NCBI GenBank assembly: GCA_905250115.1
Contig: CAJNOI010000022.1
Span: 496,001-560,000 of the forward strand
Source of the DNA: Adineta steineri
Lineage: Eukaryota > Rotifera > Eurotatoria > Adinetida > Adinetidae
Direction: 5' to 3'
Length of the DNA stretch: 64,000 nt
Position numbers and translations under genes: made by a program. Numbering within the stretch: the first letter of the stretch is position 1; each line of letters starts with the position of its first letter. The notes under the pieces are model-generated. The model was not told the origin of the DNA, made no database searches, and was given only the letters and a program-made list of their open reading frames with translations. Shown here in pieces: positions 37,366 to 52,600 of the stretch.

Positions 37366-39998
37366 TGTCTTCTGTTTAGTAATTCTTTTTATTTTGATTC
37401 GTATTTAGTTGATAGTAATGTTTGATTTTTATCTTAACGAAACATCAAATAAGGATTTGATTTCATCTTACATATCAATGAAATTTAAATATATAGATGA
37501 TGCAATACGATCATCATTGTAGAAACAATTTTCTAATATCTATTCGATAATTTTATCTTGTTTCTTTTTTTATCTTAAAAATGATTGAAAATATAAAGTA
37601 TTCTCTTCTTTTCTCGTTAGTACATATTCAACAATAGATTTAGTTACGAAAACTTAAACATCAATGAATAAGATTTTTGAGCTGAAAAATTAAACATTTG
37701 AGGAAATTGGTAAGGAAATTCAGATACCAATATTATATAGAAAGACTGGAATTGATTTGGATAGTTAGCAGTCTATACCGATAGGGCTTCATAAAGGTGT
37801 ATGAATCAGATCAGTTTCTCGTTGAGTCTGATTACTTTTTACCATTTTTGTGTTTTCTGTTCATTGTTATAGAGAAAATTTGTGATATAATGTCTAGTAA
37901 TATCAATGTTAAATTATTCATTTTTAGTAGATCATTCGAATTTTGATTATAAATTGAACTCACTCACTTCTACATCTCAATAGTAATAATGAACATTTAT
38001 TACGAGATACTATTGATCAGTCAGGATTTTATCTCTCTTCTACCAATGCGGCTACATAGTTCAAAAATAGTTTATTTATTCATATGATGAATCTTTATCG
38101 CAGATATTTTATGTTGAACATGAGAAGTATATATTATCAAGCTTTACTATAACATGATATGTTTTTTAAATAGTCTCATAGTTCAAGTTTCAATTTGCAT
38201 TGAATATTGATTTATTACTACATGATTGATATATTATAATCGTTACTTCAAAAATTACATATCATGGTACTAAATCAGGTTCATTCGAATTACTTATTTG
38301 TTTTCCTAATCGATAGACATATCATTTCAACACATAAATACTTGTGATAATGGAGCACATTTATCATCTTTTATTTCTTTTCGATTATAAATGGAAGAAT
38401 AGATATGATCATCATTTATAATCATTTGAAGATTTTCATCGAAAAATAGACCATCTGGTTTGTATACACTTATATTAATGAATAACAATAGTCAATCAAT
38501 GACATGTCAAAAGTTCAAATACAAGAAATACTTTCTTTTCAATCAAAGTCACACAATCGTATATTCATAATTTCTAAAGATTGTAACATGTTTCAATAAA
38601 TAATATATATTTATTGCAAAAATAAAACGAAAATGTTTTTTTTCTTCTGTCAATCATCTGAATATAAAAGAACATTTGTGTTTGTCCACTTAATATATAT
38701 ATTTCAAAAGAATGAATGAACGTTGTTTTTTTTCTTCATACAAGTAAAAGTTAAGTATAAAGTAGCCCACAGAGTATATATATATATACCACTGAATAGT
38801 ACAAGACGTGTTTAAAGGCAATGTCTTTCATTTGTTTTGTTAAACAATCTATGCATGCCGATAAAGTTGATTGAATCTGTAAAGATATTATCTTCAATTC
38901 TATATATGCTAACGATGCCGATTAGATGGCAAAAGAAAAAATGTATGTACACCTATAAGATGTATACAAGGCTCATTTATCATTATCATCAGTAGGAGAT
39001 TACAAGTGTCTTTTTCTCTTGAGCCTTTAATGTACAATTCAACAAATTCATTTGTGTCTCGTCCTTTTTTTTTTTTCTTCTTTCACAATTATACTAATAA
39101 GAGCACTCATAATAGAGAAAGAGAAAAGACATAAGGTACTATACTGTCGTGTTTAGTATAGACATAAAGTGATTCATAATCCTATTCGCATCATTATTGA
39201 AGACAAATTGCACGAGTAGGATCACGTATATAATAGTACCACGGTCATACATACACTTCTATACCTATAAATATTATGTCTAATTAACAGTAAGTGTAGT
39301 AGTAGGTGTAGACACAATAATCTCCTTTTTCTTTTAGTAACAAGTATATGTCAAATTTTTTTTTCTCTGTCTATAAATGACATTGAAAAAAAAAGAAGGA
39401 GAGCAGGATATGATCGTTTAACCTAGTTAAAACAATAATTTCCTATTAATTTCAAACCGGATAAAAATAGAGCAATGTCCGTCATACCTCCTAGTGTCTA
39501 GATTGAGCTGTATAACCTTATTATCGTCATCAATTATAGAAGAAAAATAAACTTAAATGCCATCGGCTAGTATATTAGTTCAATGAACTAGATCAAAAAA
39601 AAAGAAGTACAACTCTTTTTTTTCTGATGTATCCATATGAAATCAACAGAATATGTTCATTTATTTCTTTGATGGACATATGATTGAAAAGTCAAAACAT
39701 TATTCTCAGAAAGTATTCGTCGTCTCTTTTTTTGTAAATCGATGCCCTTCACTGTACAGACATCGTTCTGTTTATCGTATCAATTCTATTCTGCCTTTTT
39801 TTATCATTCTTGGAATAGACGACCTCGTATTCGGCTTTTTTTTCTCTCTCTCTCTCTTTCTAATGAACAAATACATATGCATTGTGTCAGATCACAGTAT
39901 GAGATTAACACACAGATCAAGGTAAGATCTTTATTGATCAACATGACACAGTTGTCGCTTATTATTAAATATCACTAGGACAGACGAGATATTACATT
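37366..39998. other. 2.6-kb intergenic between divergent genes
   Basis: The NR4A-like gene and the cadherin point away from each other, so both promoters probably lie here. At 39921/39922 a strong donor (AAG|GTAAGA) faces an acceptor just before the cadherin ATG, suggesting a 5' UTR exon ending at 39921. Nothing else was supported. Confidence 0.45.
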
Positions 39999-40013
39999 TT
40001 GTTTCTTTCACAG

Positions 40014-41990
40014 ATGATTCTCCTACGTTTATTATTTCTAATTTATTTCACAAATGCAATATATCTTTATTTTGATCGTGATTCTTACGATATACAAATA
40101 CCTGAATCAACACAAGTTTATACAAAAATTGGTTTAATAAAAGCTACTTCATCTCCATCATTATCAATACAATATGAACTTCATGGAGATACAAATAAAA
40201 CATTCTATTTAAATTCTCTTACAGGTGAATTAATTCTATTGAATGCTGTTGATTATGAAACAATATCAATTTATAAATTAACCATTGAAGCACGTTCATC
40301 ATCAATAATTGCACCTTGTTTTAGTGAATTAATAATTCATATTATAAATATCAATGATAATCCACCTGAAATAAATTTAATTATTTATCCGTCAGTTTTA
40401 TATGAATTTAATATAATAAAATATGATTTAAAATCTTCTTCAACACCATTTGCAACAATAAATATAAAAGATCCTGATGATTCAACACAATATTTAAGTT
40501 TATCTTTAAATGATACCGAACATTTTCAAATACAATTAATTCGACAATTTAAAAATGATTTAATCTATATATTATCAACAAAAAATAATTCACAATTAAT
40601 TCATCAAGATTATTATTATTTACTATTAAATTCATGTGATAATGATCAACCCATATTATGCACAAATCAATCATATAGATTTTATATGAAATCAAATGAA
40701 TATTTATGTAATTTATCATTTAATCAAAAAAATTATATTATTGATGTAAAAGATAATTTATCGGATAAAACACTTTTAATGCATAAAATAACAAATAAAT
40801 TTTGTGAAAATCTTACTTATTCAATAGATGATAAAGAAAAATTTTATATGGATTCTCAAACAGGTGATTTATTTTCAATAGGAAAATTTAATCGAATTGA
40901 ACAAAGCATATACATGATTCATCTTTTTATAAATAATCATTTTAAAGTAAAAATTTTCGTAAGATTACTGGATCAATATGGAAATATACCATTTTTAATA
41001 AATAAAAATTTGATTATTAATCGAAAGAAATTTTCATTTGTACATATATTTAATTCAACATTTTGTCGACCTCAAACAATAATTGAAGATTATTTTCAAC
41101 TTTTATCGAATTGTACAATTATATCTTTAGTAAAACCACCAAAAGGTCAATATTTATTCAATGTTGAACTTATTCAACGAGAAAATTTTCAAGATACATT
41201 TTTACTCGAACTTATTGGAGAAAACGAAGATGAAATCATTCATCGATCAACATTTACTCAATCGCAATGGATCGCTATTATGCCTATTATATTAAGTATT
41301 TTAGTCGTTATTGGAATAATCATTGTTGCCATAACTATTATTAAACAAAAACACTATAAATTCAATCAATTATGTTTTGATAAACAGGTTAGAATGACTA
41401 ATATTGAGTTAGTATCATGAGGTGTATAAAGTTTAGATTAACAAAGCTAAAGTCCGAGCACTAGACTAAATACATTAGAATATGTCATTTTCATCTTATA
41501 TTGTACCTTTTTTAGAATACGTCATCATTATCAACATATGACAATAGTGAAGATGATAAGGGTCATTATAACAGTAAGTGCACTTTTTTTTTATAGAAAT
41601 TAATTGAAATCTTTTTTTTGATTACGTCATAATCTATCTTTTATAGAATATGATGCATTTCCAAGTATTTCAAAATTAAGAGTACATGATGATTATGAAT
41701 TAGCACCATCATCAAGAAGTACACCAATATATTTAATACAAAAATCATCACCACCATTATCATCATTAAGTCCAGCACGTGATGATGAAGGTTATTCAGG
41801 AAGTTCCGATGTATCAGAAAATCATTTACCATTAGAATCAACAATTATATCTGGTAATGGACCACTTGAACAGTATCATATACATGCATTTCCTGATCAA
41901 CAATCAATATCAGCTTTATATGATGTACCAAGACGATATAATGATGGAATGAATATATCTTGTATTTCACGGGATGTAACACTTGTATAA
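40014..41990 (+). CDS. Small cadherin-like single-pass membrane protein
   Basis: Three exons (40014-41387, 41516-41573, 41647-41990) sum to 1,776 nt, giving 591 residues. The ATG at 40014 opens a signal peptide (MILLRLLFLIYFTNA). The first cadherin repeat follows, with FYLNSLTGELILLNAVDYE and the calcium-binding linker ININDNPPE. Two more diverged repeats lack most calcium motifs; the second begins near residue 125 with a DPDD motif. A single membrane helix (WIAIMPIILSILVVIGIIIV, about residues 418-443) is followed by a Ser-rich cytoplasmic tail ending in CISRDVTLV. The tail shows no catenin-binding region that I can recognise. Protocadherin-like, probably an adhesion or recognition protein. 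The ATG falls immediately after a TTTCTTTCACAG acceptor, so the first coding exon seems preceded by an intron in the 5' UTR (39922-40013). Confidence 0.82.
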
Positions 41991-43627
41991 GTAACCGTTC
42001 TTTTTCTCCTAATACAGTTATAATAAAATATTAGGCAGTTATAGTTTTAAAATATTCGCTTTATTCAAAAATAATATTAAATAGACATAGAAAAAATATT
42101 TATTTTAAAAATAAAACCAGGTCTAGAACGTTCGTATCATATATAGAATTTGTTCAATATGATTTAATGTTGTAACGAGATAAAAAAAAAGAATCTTGTC
42201 CTGTTCGTTTTCAATAAATGCTATTGATTTATGTATGTATAATATTTAAACAAATAAATAATGAATATATTACAATACAAAATATTATTGTATCAGCATG
42301 TATCGAACTTGAACATTTGAGTTTGATCTTCACTTCAGTTATACTAAGCCCAAATCTAGATTGCCTATATGCAATAAGATTATACTTACAGATATTCAAA
42401 TAGTTACATTTAACATACATATCTTATCTAGACATGACCCAAACTCAAATTCAAACCGTTTCGGAGTTCGAGTTTGGGTCTTCTTTTAATTGCCATCAAT
42501 GTATCCAAAATAGTATCGTCTACAGATTAAAAAAGCACAAACCCGAACTCAAACCCAATACCTAAATTCAAACCCAAACTCAAACAGTTTGGGTCATGTC
42601 TAATCTTATCCATTAGAAAATGGTTTTTTTATTGAATTCATTTGTAACCATAATATGAGTAAACAATTATTCTATTATCAAAAAACAACTCAATTCTATA
42701 TTTGTTCTTTTCAATGAAATACAATTCTATCGAAATTATTATTTTCGATCTATTGTAAAATTTCCATTATGCTCTCAAGCAACAAAAAGAAAACAAACAA
42801 TTAGAGCAACATACAAACAAAAAAGAAAAATTGACGCAACAATTATCCAAAAAAAACAGAAGAAAATTATTTCACATGTTTGTTTTTATATAACATACAA
42901 AACAATTTTAGATTCATATGCAATTTGTTCAAAACTGCATAGATTACAAATATCATTAGGAATACACAATTTAAGTAAGACAAAAAAAAGAGAGAGAGAG
43001 AAGAAAAAAACAACAACAAATGAAATCAATAATAAATACCATAGAACAGAAAAAAAAACAAAGGAGAAGAGAGCGTAAGAAAAGATATCGTATACAAAAA
43101 AAAACAAAATTGTCTTGTGACGCATTTAAAATAATGATTTCGAATTCAATCAGTTGCATAACAACAAGAAAGAAGAAAAAATACATACGTATCTATGAAT
43201 ATTAGATAAGATATGATGGAAGAGATTTAACTCGGTTTCGAAACAGATACACGGGAAAACACTGAAAACTATATGTCCTACTATAGTGTCTGCACTTATC
43301 GGTTTACAAAAACAAAAATTAATAATGAATTTATTATTTATTGCATAAACACATCCGACATAGGAAACAAATGATGAAATATGTTATGTTCGAACTTACA
43401 TATAATACATCTTTAAGTAAATATGAAAGAAAGAACGAAACATATGTATTCAACATTAACAAGAAAAACCAAAAAATAGATATTTATATGACAACAATCG
43501 CAGAAAAGAAAACCAAAAATTGCACACACGCACGCACACACACAGACAGATATAAACACAGTGAGATTATTCGATGTTATGAGAGAAAATTTCCATTCAT
43601 CTGAACAAGTGCATTTTGTTTTGAAAG
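41991..43627. other. Convergent intergenic region with one MITE and simple repeats
   Basis: Lies between the 3' ends of the cadherin and liprin-alpha. Apart from the element at 42429-42602, A/G-rich tracts and a CA-type repeat near 43524-43550, no gene was found. Confidence 0.5.
42429..42602. mobile_element. 174-bp hAT-like MITE with perfect 8-bp duplication
   Basis: The ends TAGACATGACCCAAACT are identical inverted repeats. The duplication ATCTTATC occurs at 42421-42428 and 42603-42610 with no mismatch. Internally, AACCCAAACTCAAA-type words recur on both arms. The perfect flanks suggest a recent insertion. Confidence 0.88.
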
Positions 43628-46600
43628 TCAATTGTTATCATTATGATTAGTATGGGATACATTAATTCCATTCTGTTGTTGTTGTAAATCTCCATTAATT
43701 GTTTTTAATTTTAATTTTCGAGAAAATAACGATGGATGTCGTTTTAATCTTGCTCGATCATTCTAAAGAAAATATTTTCATTCATTCTGTATTTTAAAGG
43801 TAAACTAAGAAGGAAAAGAAGGCAATTTTGATTGGTGAAATCATAAGCAGGAGAAGATATCAAAACAAACATAGTATTAGCTAATTTACCCTCGGAGTTA
43901 TGACTATTTGTCAGACTGAAAATATTCAAAAAATTGTTATTTTTTTATATAGTTATTCGTTTTTACTAATACAAGTCAAATAAATCGTTTTTTAACTTAC
44001 TTCATCCATTTTTCGTTCTGTACCATTAGCAATTAAAAGACGAAGTTCTCGTTCAAGAATCTGTCGTGTCTAAAAAAAAACGACACGTAGAGATCTTCTT
44101 ATAAATATTATTTCTTACGGTTATTTGTTGATTTGGTATTTGCAAAGCTAATGCTAATGCATTATAATCAAACGTTTCATCAAGTGCAATAAGTCCACCA
44201 TGTATACCAGTTTCGGTTATATTATTTGCATATTCTTTTAATCCATTTATTGTAGTTAACCATTGTATAATTCTTTCATTTGTCCATACAATAACATCTT
44301 GGTTTTCATTGAGAGATTGTTCACGTCTTTGATCAAGTTCTTTCTTTTCATAATTAAGACGTTTTAATACTTGAATACCATAATGGAAGCTAGTTCTAAA
44401 AATTAAAGAAAATTATTTTGCCAAATAAATATTTTATTTGTGTGTTTTTCTTACCGATGAAAATTATCAACCATTTTTAATTGTTTACTTAAATCTTTTT
44501 TATTTAAATGTTCAAGCATTCGTGCATCAACAAGACATTCCATAAAATATGAACGATATTGTGGTAAACCTAAACTTGGTAACCATTCATTACCAATCCA
44601 TTCATGATCCATTTCACCAAAAGTTAATGACTTTAAATAAAGATAAAGAATTATTAGATCTTATCATTACATCGGATTTCTCATAATCATAAAGTAGTAT
44701 TTTACTAAAGAGAGTGATCTTTTTCCAAAATCTTAAAATATGAACTATTATCAAGTTTGTAGGACGATGATTTTTTGTAGTATAAACATGAAACCTGTAA
44801 ATCAATATTTGCCTTTGATATAGTACTAGCCGAATACTATCGAACTGAATGATATCTCTTCTATTCAATCTTCTTATCATCAAGAATCGTATTTGATGCT
44901 GATTAATTCAATACGTACAGTGATTGCAGTTCGAGGACCACTTGGTGATGTTAAATTTAATACTTCTTGTATAGCTAAACGTAATTTTAATCGATGTAAT
45001 GGATTACTAATACCAATTTGTCGTTGAATTTCTTCATCATTTAATTCTGACATAATAGCACCTGATTTAACATTAGCTCGACATGCTGCAACATACCATG
45101 CTGGCATTTTAACCCATAACTTAATAAGAAAAGAAACAAGACGAAAATTTATTATTAATTAATAAGAATCAAAATATATACTTCAAGCCAAGCAACAACA
45201 GTTGCGCCATCCCATGTTGCAAATGATCGATTATTTCGTACAGCATCTTCAAGTAATTCTTGTCTAAAGAAATGTAGAAAAAAACGAATTCTATTTTCTT
45301 TTAAATTTCAACTGATTCACTTACTTTTTCTTTAAACGTCGATCGAATTCAGTTGCACCTAAACTTATTGTTGCACTAGTTGTTGTTGATTCAGTTATAT
45401 CATTATCATCTGTTGGTACAGGTGATCCTAAAATAAAAAATCGTTATTTTTTGTTTTGTCTAAATAAAAGAAAAGATTTACCATGAGTAATATAAGATGA
45501 TGATAGCATATTTTCATGTATTGGTTTATTATCAATAAAATCAGGTTTACGTGTAAATAAACGTCCAAGTGAATTTCGAATACCTTTTTTTCTTTGTTGT
45601 TGACTACGATTAAAAAGTCCATTATCATCACCTGATGTCGAATTTTGTGAACTTATTGGACTGGGTGAATCTTGATGATTTATTAATGATAAAGATGTTG
45701 GTTGATGAGGAGATGAATTTGTTCTAAAAACGAATTGTTATTAGTAAAAAAACAAATCTAATGATAAGTCTTCGATTTGATTGAAAAGAAATTTTCGAGT
45801 AAAAACGGGGAATATTTTTTGATTAACGTGGAACTACTCTGTAATAGTAATATATTTAGAAAGGTTAAAGAGATAATTATCTTCTTGGTCTTTCTTTGAG
45901 GAAATGTATTTCGTTTTTGATACCTGGATTCACATGCAATTAGTAATATCAGGGCAAAGAAAAACTTTTCATGAGTTTTTTTTTTGTTTAGTTACAATGT
46001 CTCGATTTTGTTCTTAGCAATTGAACCGATATTTTTTTTTATCAATAACAGAGTACTGAGTATACTCGCTGCAGGACTGATGGAATGTATCTATAATGAA
46101 TAAGTTTTAGTCAATATTTGAAGGTCACTTCATCAGTCACCATTAATTAACCTCATATATGTAATTGATACATGAATGAAACTCGCTTGGTGGTCTTGGA
46201 AACTGCGATTCTGCACGGCCTTATAATGAATTTCTTGACAAGGTATCTCCGATACGGTTTATGAGAAAGAATCCAATTTTCTAATCCCATCAGTAGTTTG
46301 AACATTTATTTTAGTTTATAAAAAACTATGATAAATAATGTTCGAAAGTATTAGCACATATTTGTAATCATTCCGAGTTACAAAATAATACCATATATAT
46401 ATATTTGGCTTGTATTAGTTATTTTCAAAAAAACTTTGTATAACTATTATCTAGTCAATCAAGCCAAAAAAGGAAATAGTGGATTTGAAGATATATCCGA
46501 ATATTCAAGGTGGTACATAAGTAGAGTCTCGACTGCGGTTTTTTCTCTCTTGGATTCAGGATAAATATTCCATTTGTTTCTAAATCATCATCATCATTTA

Positions 46601-49600
46601 ACAACAACAACGATATATATATATATTAGTTTTCAAAATAGTTCCTAATCGGATTTATCTTTATTAATCGGAGGAGAGAAAATAAGATTAACGTATGTCT
46701 ATATAATTTTCTTAGAATAAAGAAAATATCTCATTATCCATAAAAACCTCGAATGAATATAAGCAAGAATTATATTCTTACAAATAATGCCTAGTATTAT
46801 CATCAATCTGTTGTGCATTTGTTCTTGATGATGGTGCTGTACTAATTCTATATTGATTTTGTATACTAGAAGACGACTGATATACATGATGTGGTGTAGC
46901 TGTTCGAATATTTGCTGCAACTCTTGTTGGAGTTACTGGTGGACTTGAATCACATTTTAAATAACGTGATGAAGTACTGTAATCATTACGAAATGAACGT
47001 GGAGATTGTTGTTGTTGTTGTTGTTGCTGATGATGTTGATGAATAGTTTGATCATAACCCTATTATGTGTTTGTATTTGAAATAATAAAAAAAACTACTT
47101 TGAAATTTAACTTACATTAGAATCTAATGCATACATATGTGATGGAGATATACTAGAAGGAGCCTAGAAGAAAATAAAAAATTTTAAATTATTAAGAAGA
47201 ATATTGTTTTTTTACAGTATTATATTTATAATTTTGTCCATTTGGTGATACACGTGATGATAATCGTCCTGAATAATTATTATGTGTATTTAATGGTACT
47301 GTTGGTGAAGAATTTCTTAAATAATGTTGTGCTAAATGTGAACGATAATGATTAGGAGGATGATGATGATGATGATGATTTCCATTCGTTAATGCCATTG
47401 AACGATGTTGATAATTTAAATCATTATCATCATCATTGTCTTCATTATCTTCATGATCTAAATGATAAACTGACGTTCCAACAACACGTGATTCAAGTTC
47501 TTCAGCACGTAATTCAGCATTTGCTTTTTCAGCTTGAATTATACGAATTTCATTATTAATTGCATCAAGTTGTTCTTGAAGAACAAGTGCTAATGTTTGA
47601 GCATCACCTGAATGATGATGTGTAGAACCATTATTATGTGTCACCGGATGATGATGTTGTTGTTGATATAAAGAATCTTCATCATCAGTTGTTAATTCAA
47701 CATCAGATGATTCAAATGCTAGACGAACATCATTAATTACTTGAGCTTGATCAATCGTATCCCAATCAGCTTCAGTTGGCTAATAAATAAAAAGAAAGAT
47801 TAATTAACTAAATGTAAAAAATCATACCTTAAACATATGCTCATTTAGAGCCGGTACTGTTATAACTCTTCGTCTATTTAATGAATCTGGTGAGATTGGA
47901 ATAGATTGTGCAATAGTATTGATATTGTTCTGTACAGAATTTACGGGTGTTTCACTAGAAATAAAAGATAAAATTTATTTTTGAAAAAATAATAATAATT
48001 TTACGTTTTTTGTTGTTTTAAATTTTGTAATTCTTTTCGAACATTTTCAAGTTCAATTCTAAGTTTATCAATATCATCTAATAATTTTTTCTAAAAATAA
48101 TTCAATAAAATTTTTTTATAGAAAATAAAATTATTTATTTATTTACTCGATCATTTTGTGTTTCATCTAATTGTTTGCGAAGTTTTTCACTTTCTTGTAC
48201 TAGATTATTTTTTTCTTCTAATACTTGCATACGTTCTTTTAATTGTATTTGTAAACGTTCATTAGATTCCGCAAGTAATTTATCAACAGTTGCAGATAAA
48301 CGTGTATTATGTTCATCAGTGACTTTTTCACGTTGACGAGCCTTAATAAAAAAAACATTTTATCACTTAACAACAGCTATAAATTAAGTTGCTCTTAGGT
48401 GGATTGAGCCCGATATGACTTCCTTTTCACGTTTACATATATATACATATAGAGTCAATATTATCGTTATTTATTGATACAAATTAGATCTAAACGAATT
48501 AGTAGTTCTTCAGCTGATAAGAGCTTTCGGTTCAATCTATGGGCGTACTAGTGGCGAATTTAGGGGGTGATCGCCCTCCCCTGCCGAATTTTTTTTGATT
48601 TTTCACAGCAAAAATAGGTTCACACTGCTTTGATTGGACTCAAAACATAGCTTTTAGCCAAAATCGTCCACCTCCCTCCTTTCAAAATCCTAGATCCGCC
48701 ACTGGGGCGTACCGAAGCACGTGGGTCATTGAGTATATTAATCATAGACACAGGATCGTTACATGAACGAACTCTAAAAGCAAGAGGAGGGGCATAGTAC
48801 AATCGTTCATGTCAACGACAGCGAACGTTACGCCTTAGTCGGTACGCCTCTGATTTTATCCAGGACTATACATTTATAATCTAGTCTTCTTCTTTAGTCA
48901 TAATATTATTATAACAATACTACGAAATCTTGATGATGAGATTTATCGTGTTGAATAACGACTAACTTTTACTATTCTTGTCACATCAATTATGGGAACT
49001 ATTTACAATCAAGCTGAATTGTAACTACATTTATTTTCTATAAGAAATAATTCTTACTCGTGTTAATTCGATTTTTAAATCATCATATTCATTTTGAAGT
49101 TGATGTAATTTATCTTCATTATTTGAATAAGAATTTCCATTTTGTTTAATGGATAAATTAAAATCACTTTGATTTTGAAGTTTTTGGTCTAATAAATCAT
49201 ATTTATCTTGTAAATTATGATATTTCTCTTCAGTCTAAAATAAAAATGAACGGATTTCATTCTTTTGTTTCAAATAAAAATTTACATGTTGAAGTTGACT
49301 TTCTTTTGTTGCTAATTCATTTTCTAATCGATTATTAAATTCAGTTAAATGTGCTGTTTCTTTTTGTATATTTAAATAACGTTTTTCCAATGTTGATATT
49401 CGTTCTTCTTGATCTTCTTTTTGTGCATGAGATTCTTTTAAATCTCGTTGATATTTATTGACTTGATCATGTGTATGAGATAAATCACGTTGAATTAAAA
49501 GTGCACGTTCTTCTAATTCTTTATTACGATTGATTAATTCATGAATACGTGCACGTGCTGATATTAATTCATTACATTGATTATCCATTAATTCTTGCAT

Positions 49601-52600
49601 TTCAATTAATTTACCAGATAATGAATCCGGATCAATTGTACCATTTGACATATTCTAAAAGATAAAATTAATTAGACAAAAAAAAATTTTTTTTTTTCTT
49701 CAGATATTTACTTTTAATTGATCAATATCAATTAATTTAGATGACTGAGTTTCACGAACACCAGCAAGCTAAAAAATATTGTATGTCAAGAAGATTAGAA
49801 CTATGATTATTCATAATTATTGTATATCATGATTAGCGGAAAAAAATAAATAAACGTATGGGAAACATTAAGAAGAATTGATCGCTTTTACTAATGTCTT
49901 TTCCGTTAGAACTAATGCATAAGCGTAGGATATCTCAAAAAGCATATGTATTGAATTTAAATTCAATGAAAAACAACAAAATAGGAAGATACTACTGATG
50001 ATAATACAGGAACTGCATACGTATTTATATGCGATAAAAATATTTACTTCTATTACTGATCAGTAGTAGGCTATGATAATATTGCGATTAAAAAATAATA
50101 TATAACTCGATGTCTATTATGAGAATTAATCTTAGAGATAAAAATAAGATGCTGTGTAACTGTAGTATACCTCAAATTTAATGATGTTGACAAAAGATTA
50201 ATTTCTATTTTCTGCTAAAAATATATCTCAATCGAAATCAGAAAATGATTTGGTCCAAATATAGTTATATGGAAATTTACCAATATTAACTATAGAATAT
50301 GTCCATGACGATAATAGAAAGAACCTTTCAAAAGCGTACAGCATCAGAGTTACATTCTTCGAACTTAGCTCACTCATAATAATCTAACAAATATTCTTAT
50401 ATGATTATCATAGTCATTTTATACTATCCAATAGCAAAACAAATCTGAATATATATATTCAAATTGAATTAAGTAACATTAATACCATAAAAACAGAGCG
50501 ATACATAAATGGATCAGTATTTCCATTAAAGTTGTCTTTTTTTCAATGATTAGTTATATACTTACTTCATTCTTTGTTCGTTCAAGTTCATCTTTAAGTT
50601 GTGTATTTTTTTCGATTTCAACTTTTAATCTTTCTCGTACCTAAACAAAAAAAATCGAAGAAGTAAATGTCAAATGATATTATTTTAACATAAATAATAA
50701 TAGTTTACTTTTTCATCTAGAGCTTTATGATGTTCAAATAGTGATTTTAGTGCTTTAAGTACTTCAACTTCGGACGAAACACCTTGAGCTTGTCTACGCA
50801 TAACAGTTGTTCGTATTGAACGTTCATGTCGAGCTACAAGTTGTTCCAAATGTTCAAGAAGTAACTAAATATATACATGCATATATAATCTTTAAATATA
50901 TTCCTTTTGCTTTACTCGTGTATTATTTCGTTCAGCTTTAAGTTCTAATACTTCATCTTCTTTTTCATGTAATTGTTCACGTAATTGTGCTGATTCACGA
51001 ACAACTGTAACATAATCCTAAACAACAAAAAAAAAGAAAAAGATTCATCGTTAATTATATTTTTTTGTTTTTTGTTTTTCATTATCAAATAATATCAAAC
51101 AACCTTCTTAGAATATAAGTAATTATGCATAGAACTTGTCCGAGGCAATGGATGTTTATATTTTGATATTGATGAATAATTATCATAAACATCTTGATAA
51201 TCAAATTGATTTAACAAATAAAATGAATGTGATAATGAAGAAAATGATGATAATTCAGCTTTTTCAAGTCTTTCTGGCCATGAGTTATAAGATTCGATTT
51301 GTTGATGATTAGAATTATCTATATCATCAACGTCATCGGATACAATCGCACTATCACTACTTTCCGAACTTGTGATTGTTAATGGATTTGTATCAATAGA
51401 TAAATCATTATCACTAATATCATCATCAGTAGAATTTAAAGATGTACGCGATGAAATATTATTTGTTAAATAAGTATAAAGATTGACGCATGAACTCATT
51501 TTAGGTAGATAACAACATTGATCATTATTAGTAGTAGTCGTATTATTATTATTTGAGATAGATTGACACTCGAGATTCAACATTTATATATATATATATT
51601 TATATCGATCATATAGATATATATATATATACCTGAGTGTGTGTGTAATTGATTTGGTAGTAAAAATGAAATAACTGACGAATTTGTCGTTCTTCCTTTG
51701 ATCTACTCGTTCTCTATTCTCTCTATTTATATTATTTCTCTCCTTCTTTTCTTATAAATTGCCTTTACTACACTTAAAAAAGAGCAAATAGAAGTAAAAA
51801 AATTATTATCACGGTAAAATTGTTTATTGAAATAGTTCAATCATCACCGTGACACATTTTTTGATGGGTAGCATTGTCGTTATTAATCATGCATTGTCAT
51901 CTATGTGACCTTGCATTAAACGGTTAGCTTGTTGAATATATTTCAATGTGTGGTTCTCTCTGGGAGAGAGAGAGAGAGAGTTATAAGTGAAGGTCGATAT
52001 TACACCTCAAGTCGAAAAGATGAGAATAAACAAGTTATGTTACTTAGCATTATCTTGAATTCAAAAGAAAATAAACGAGTAATATATAGATTTGTTTCTT
52101 TTTTAATTAGATACTTTATAGAATAATATTTTTATGTCTTGACAAAAAACAGCATCATATTTCATTGACAATATTAAATTACATCACAAGTGATGCGTGT
52201 GTATGTCAATTCCCAATGATACTTGCAAATAATAGAAAACAATATGATTAATAAATATGTTTTATGATTATCCTTCAACTATCAGAAAATTATATATGAA
52301 GATGATTATTATTATTTGTTCTCAATTAATATTAATAAACAATTCCTAACCAAGCATATTTGATAAGAACTATAAATATAGACGACTAAAAATAACCTTG
52401 TTTCGGAAGTGAAAGATTTTAAACAGATATCAATGACAGTTGTTTATCTTTAATATTGATTGATTTCAACAGATAAATAATCTTGCTTATTATTAACTAG
52501 TCGTCTAATATGTGAATGGAAATAGGAAAAAACGAAGGAAGCATTTAGACAAACCTGTGGTGCATTTAAAGATAATTGGTGAACTAAAACATCACGTTCT

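Noticed and set aside
43524-43550. Possible regular repeat array such as CRISPR
   Set aside because: It is a simple CA-type microsatellite; no spacer structure exists and the DNA is eukaryotic.
44614-44883. Minus-strand frame of 89 codons
   Set aside because: Falls in a liprin-alpha intron between exons whose junction is supported by the SAM domain sequence.
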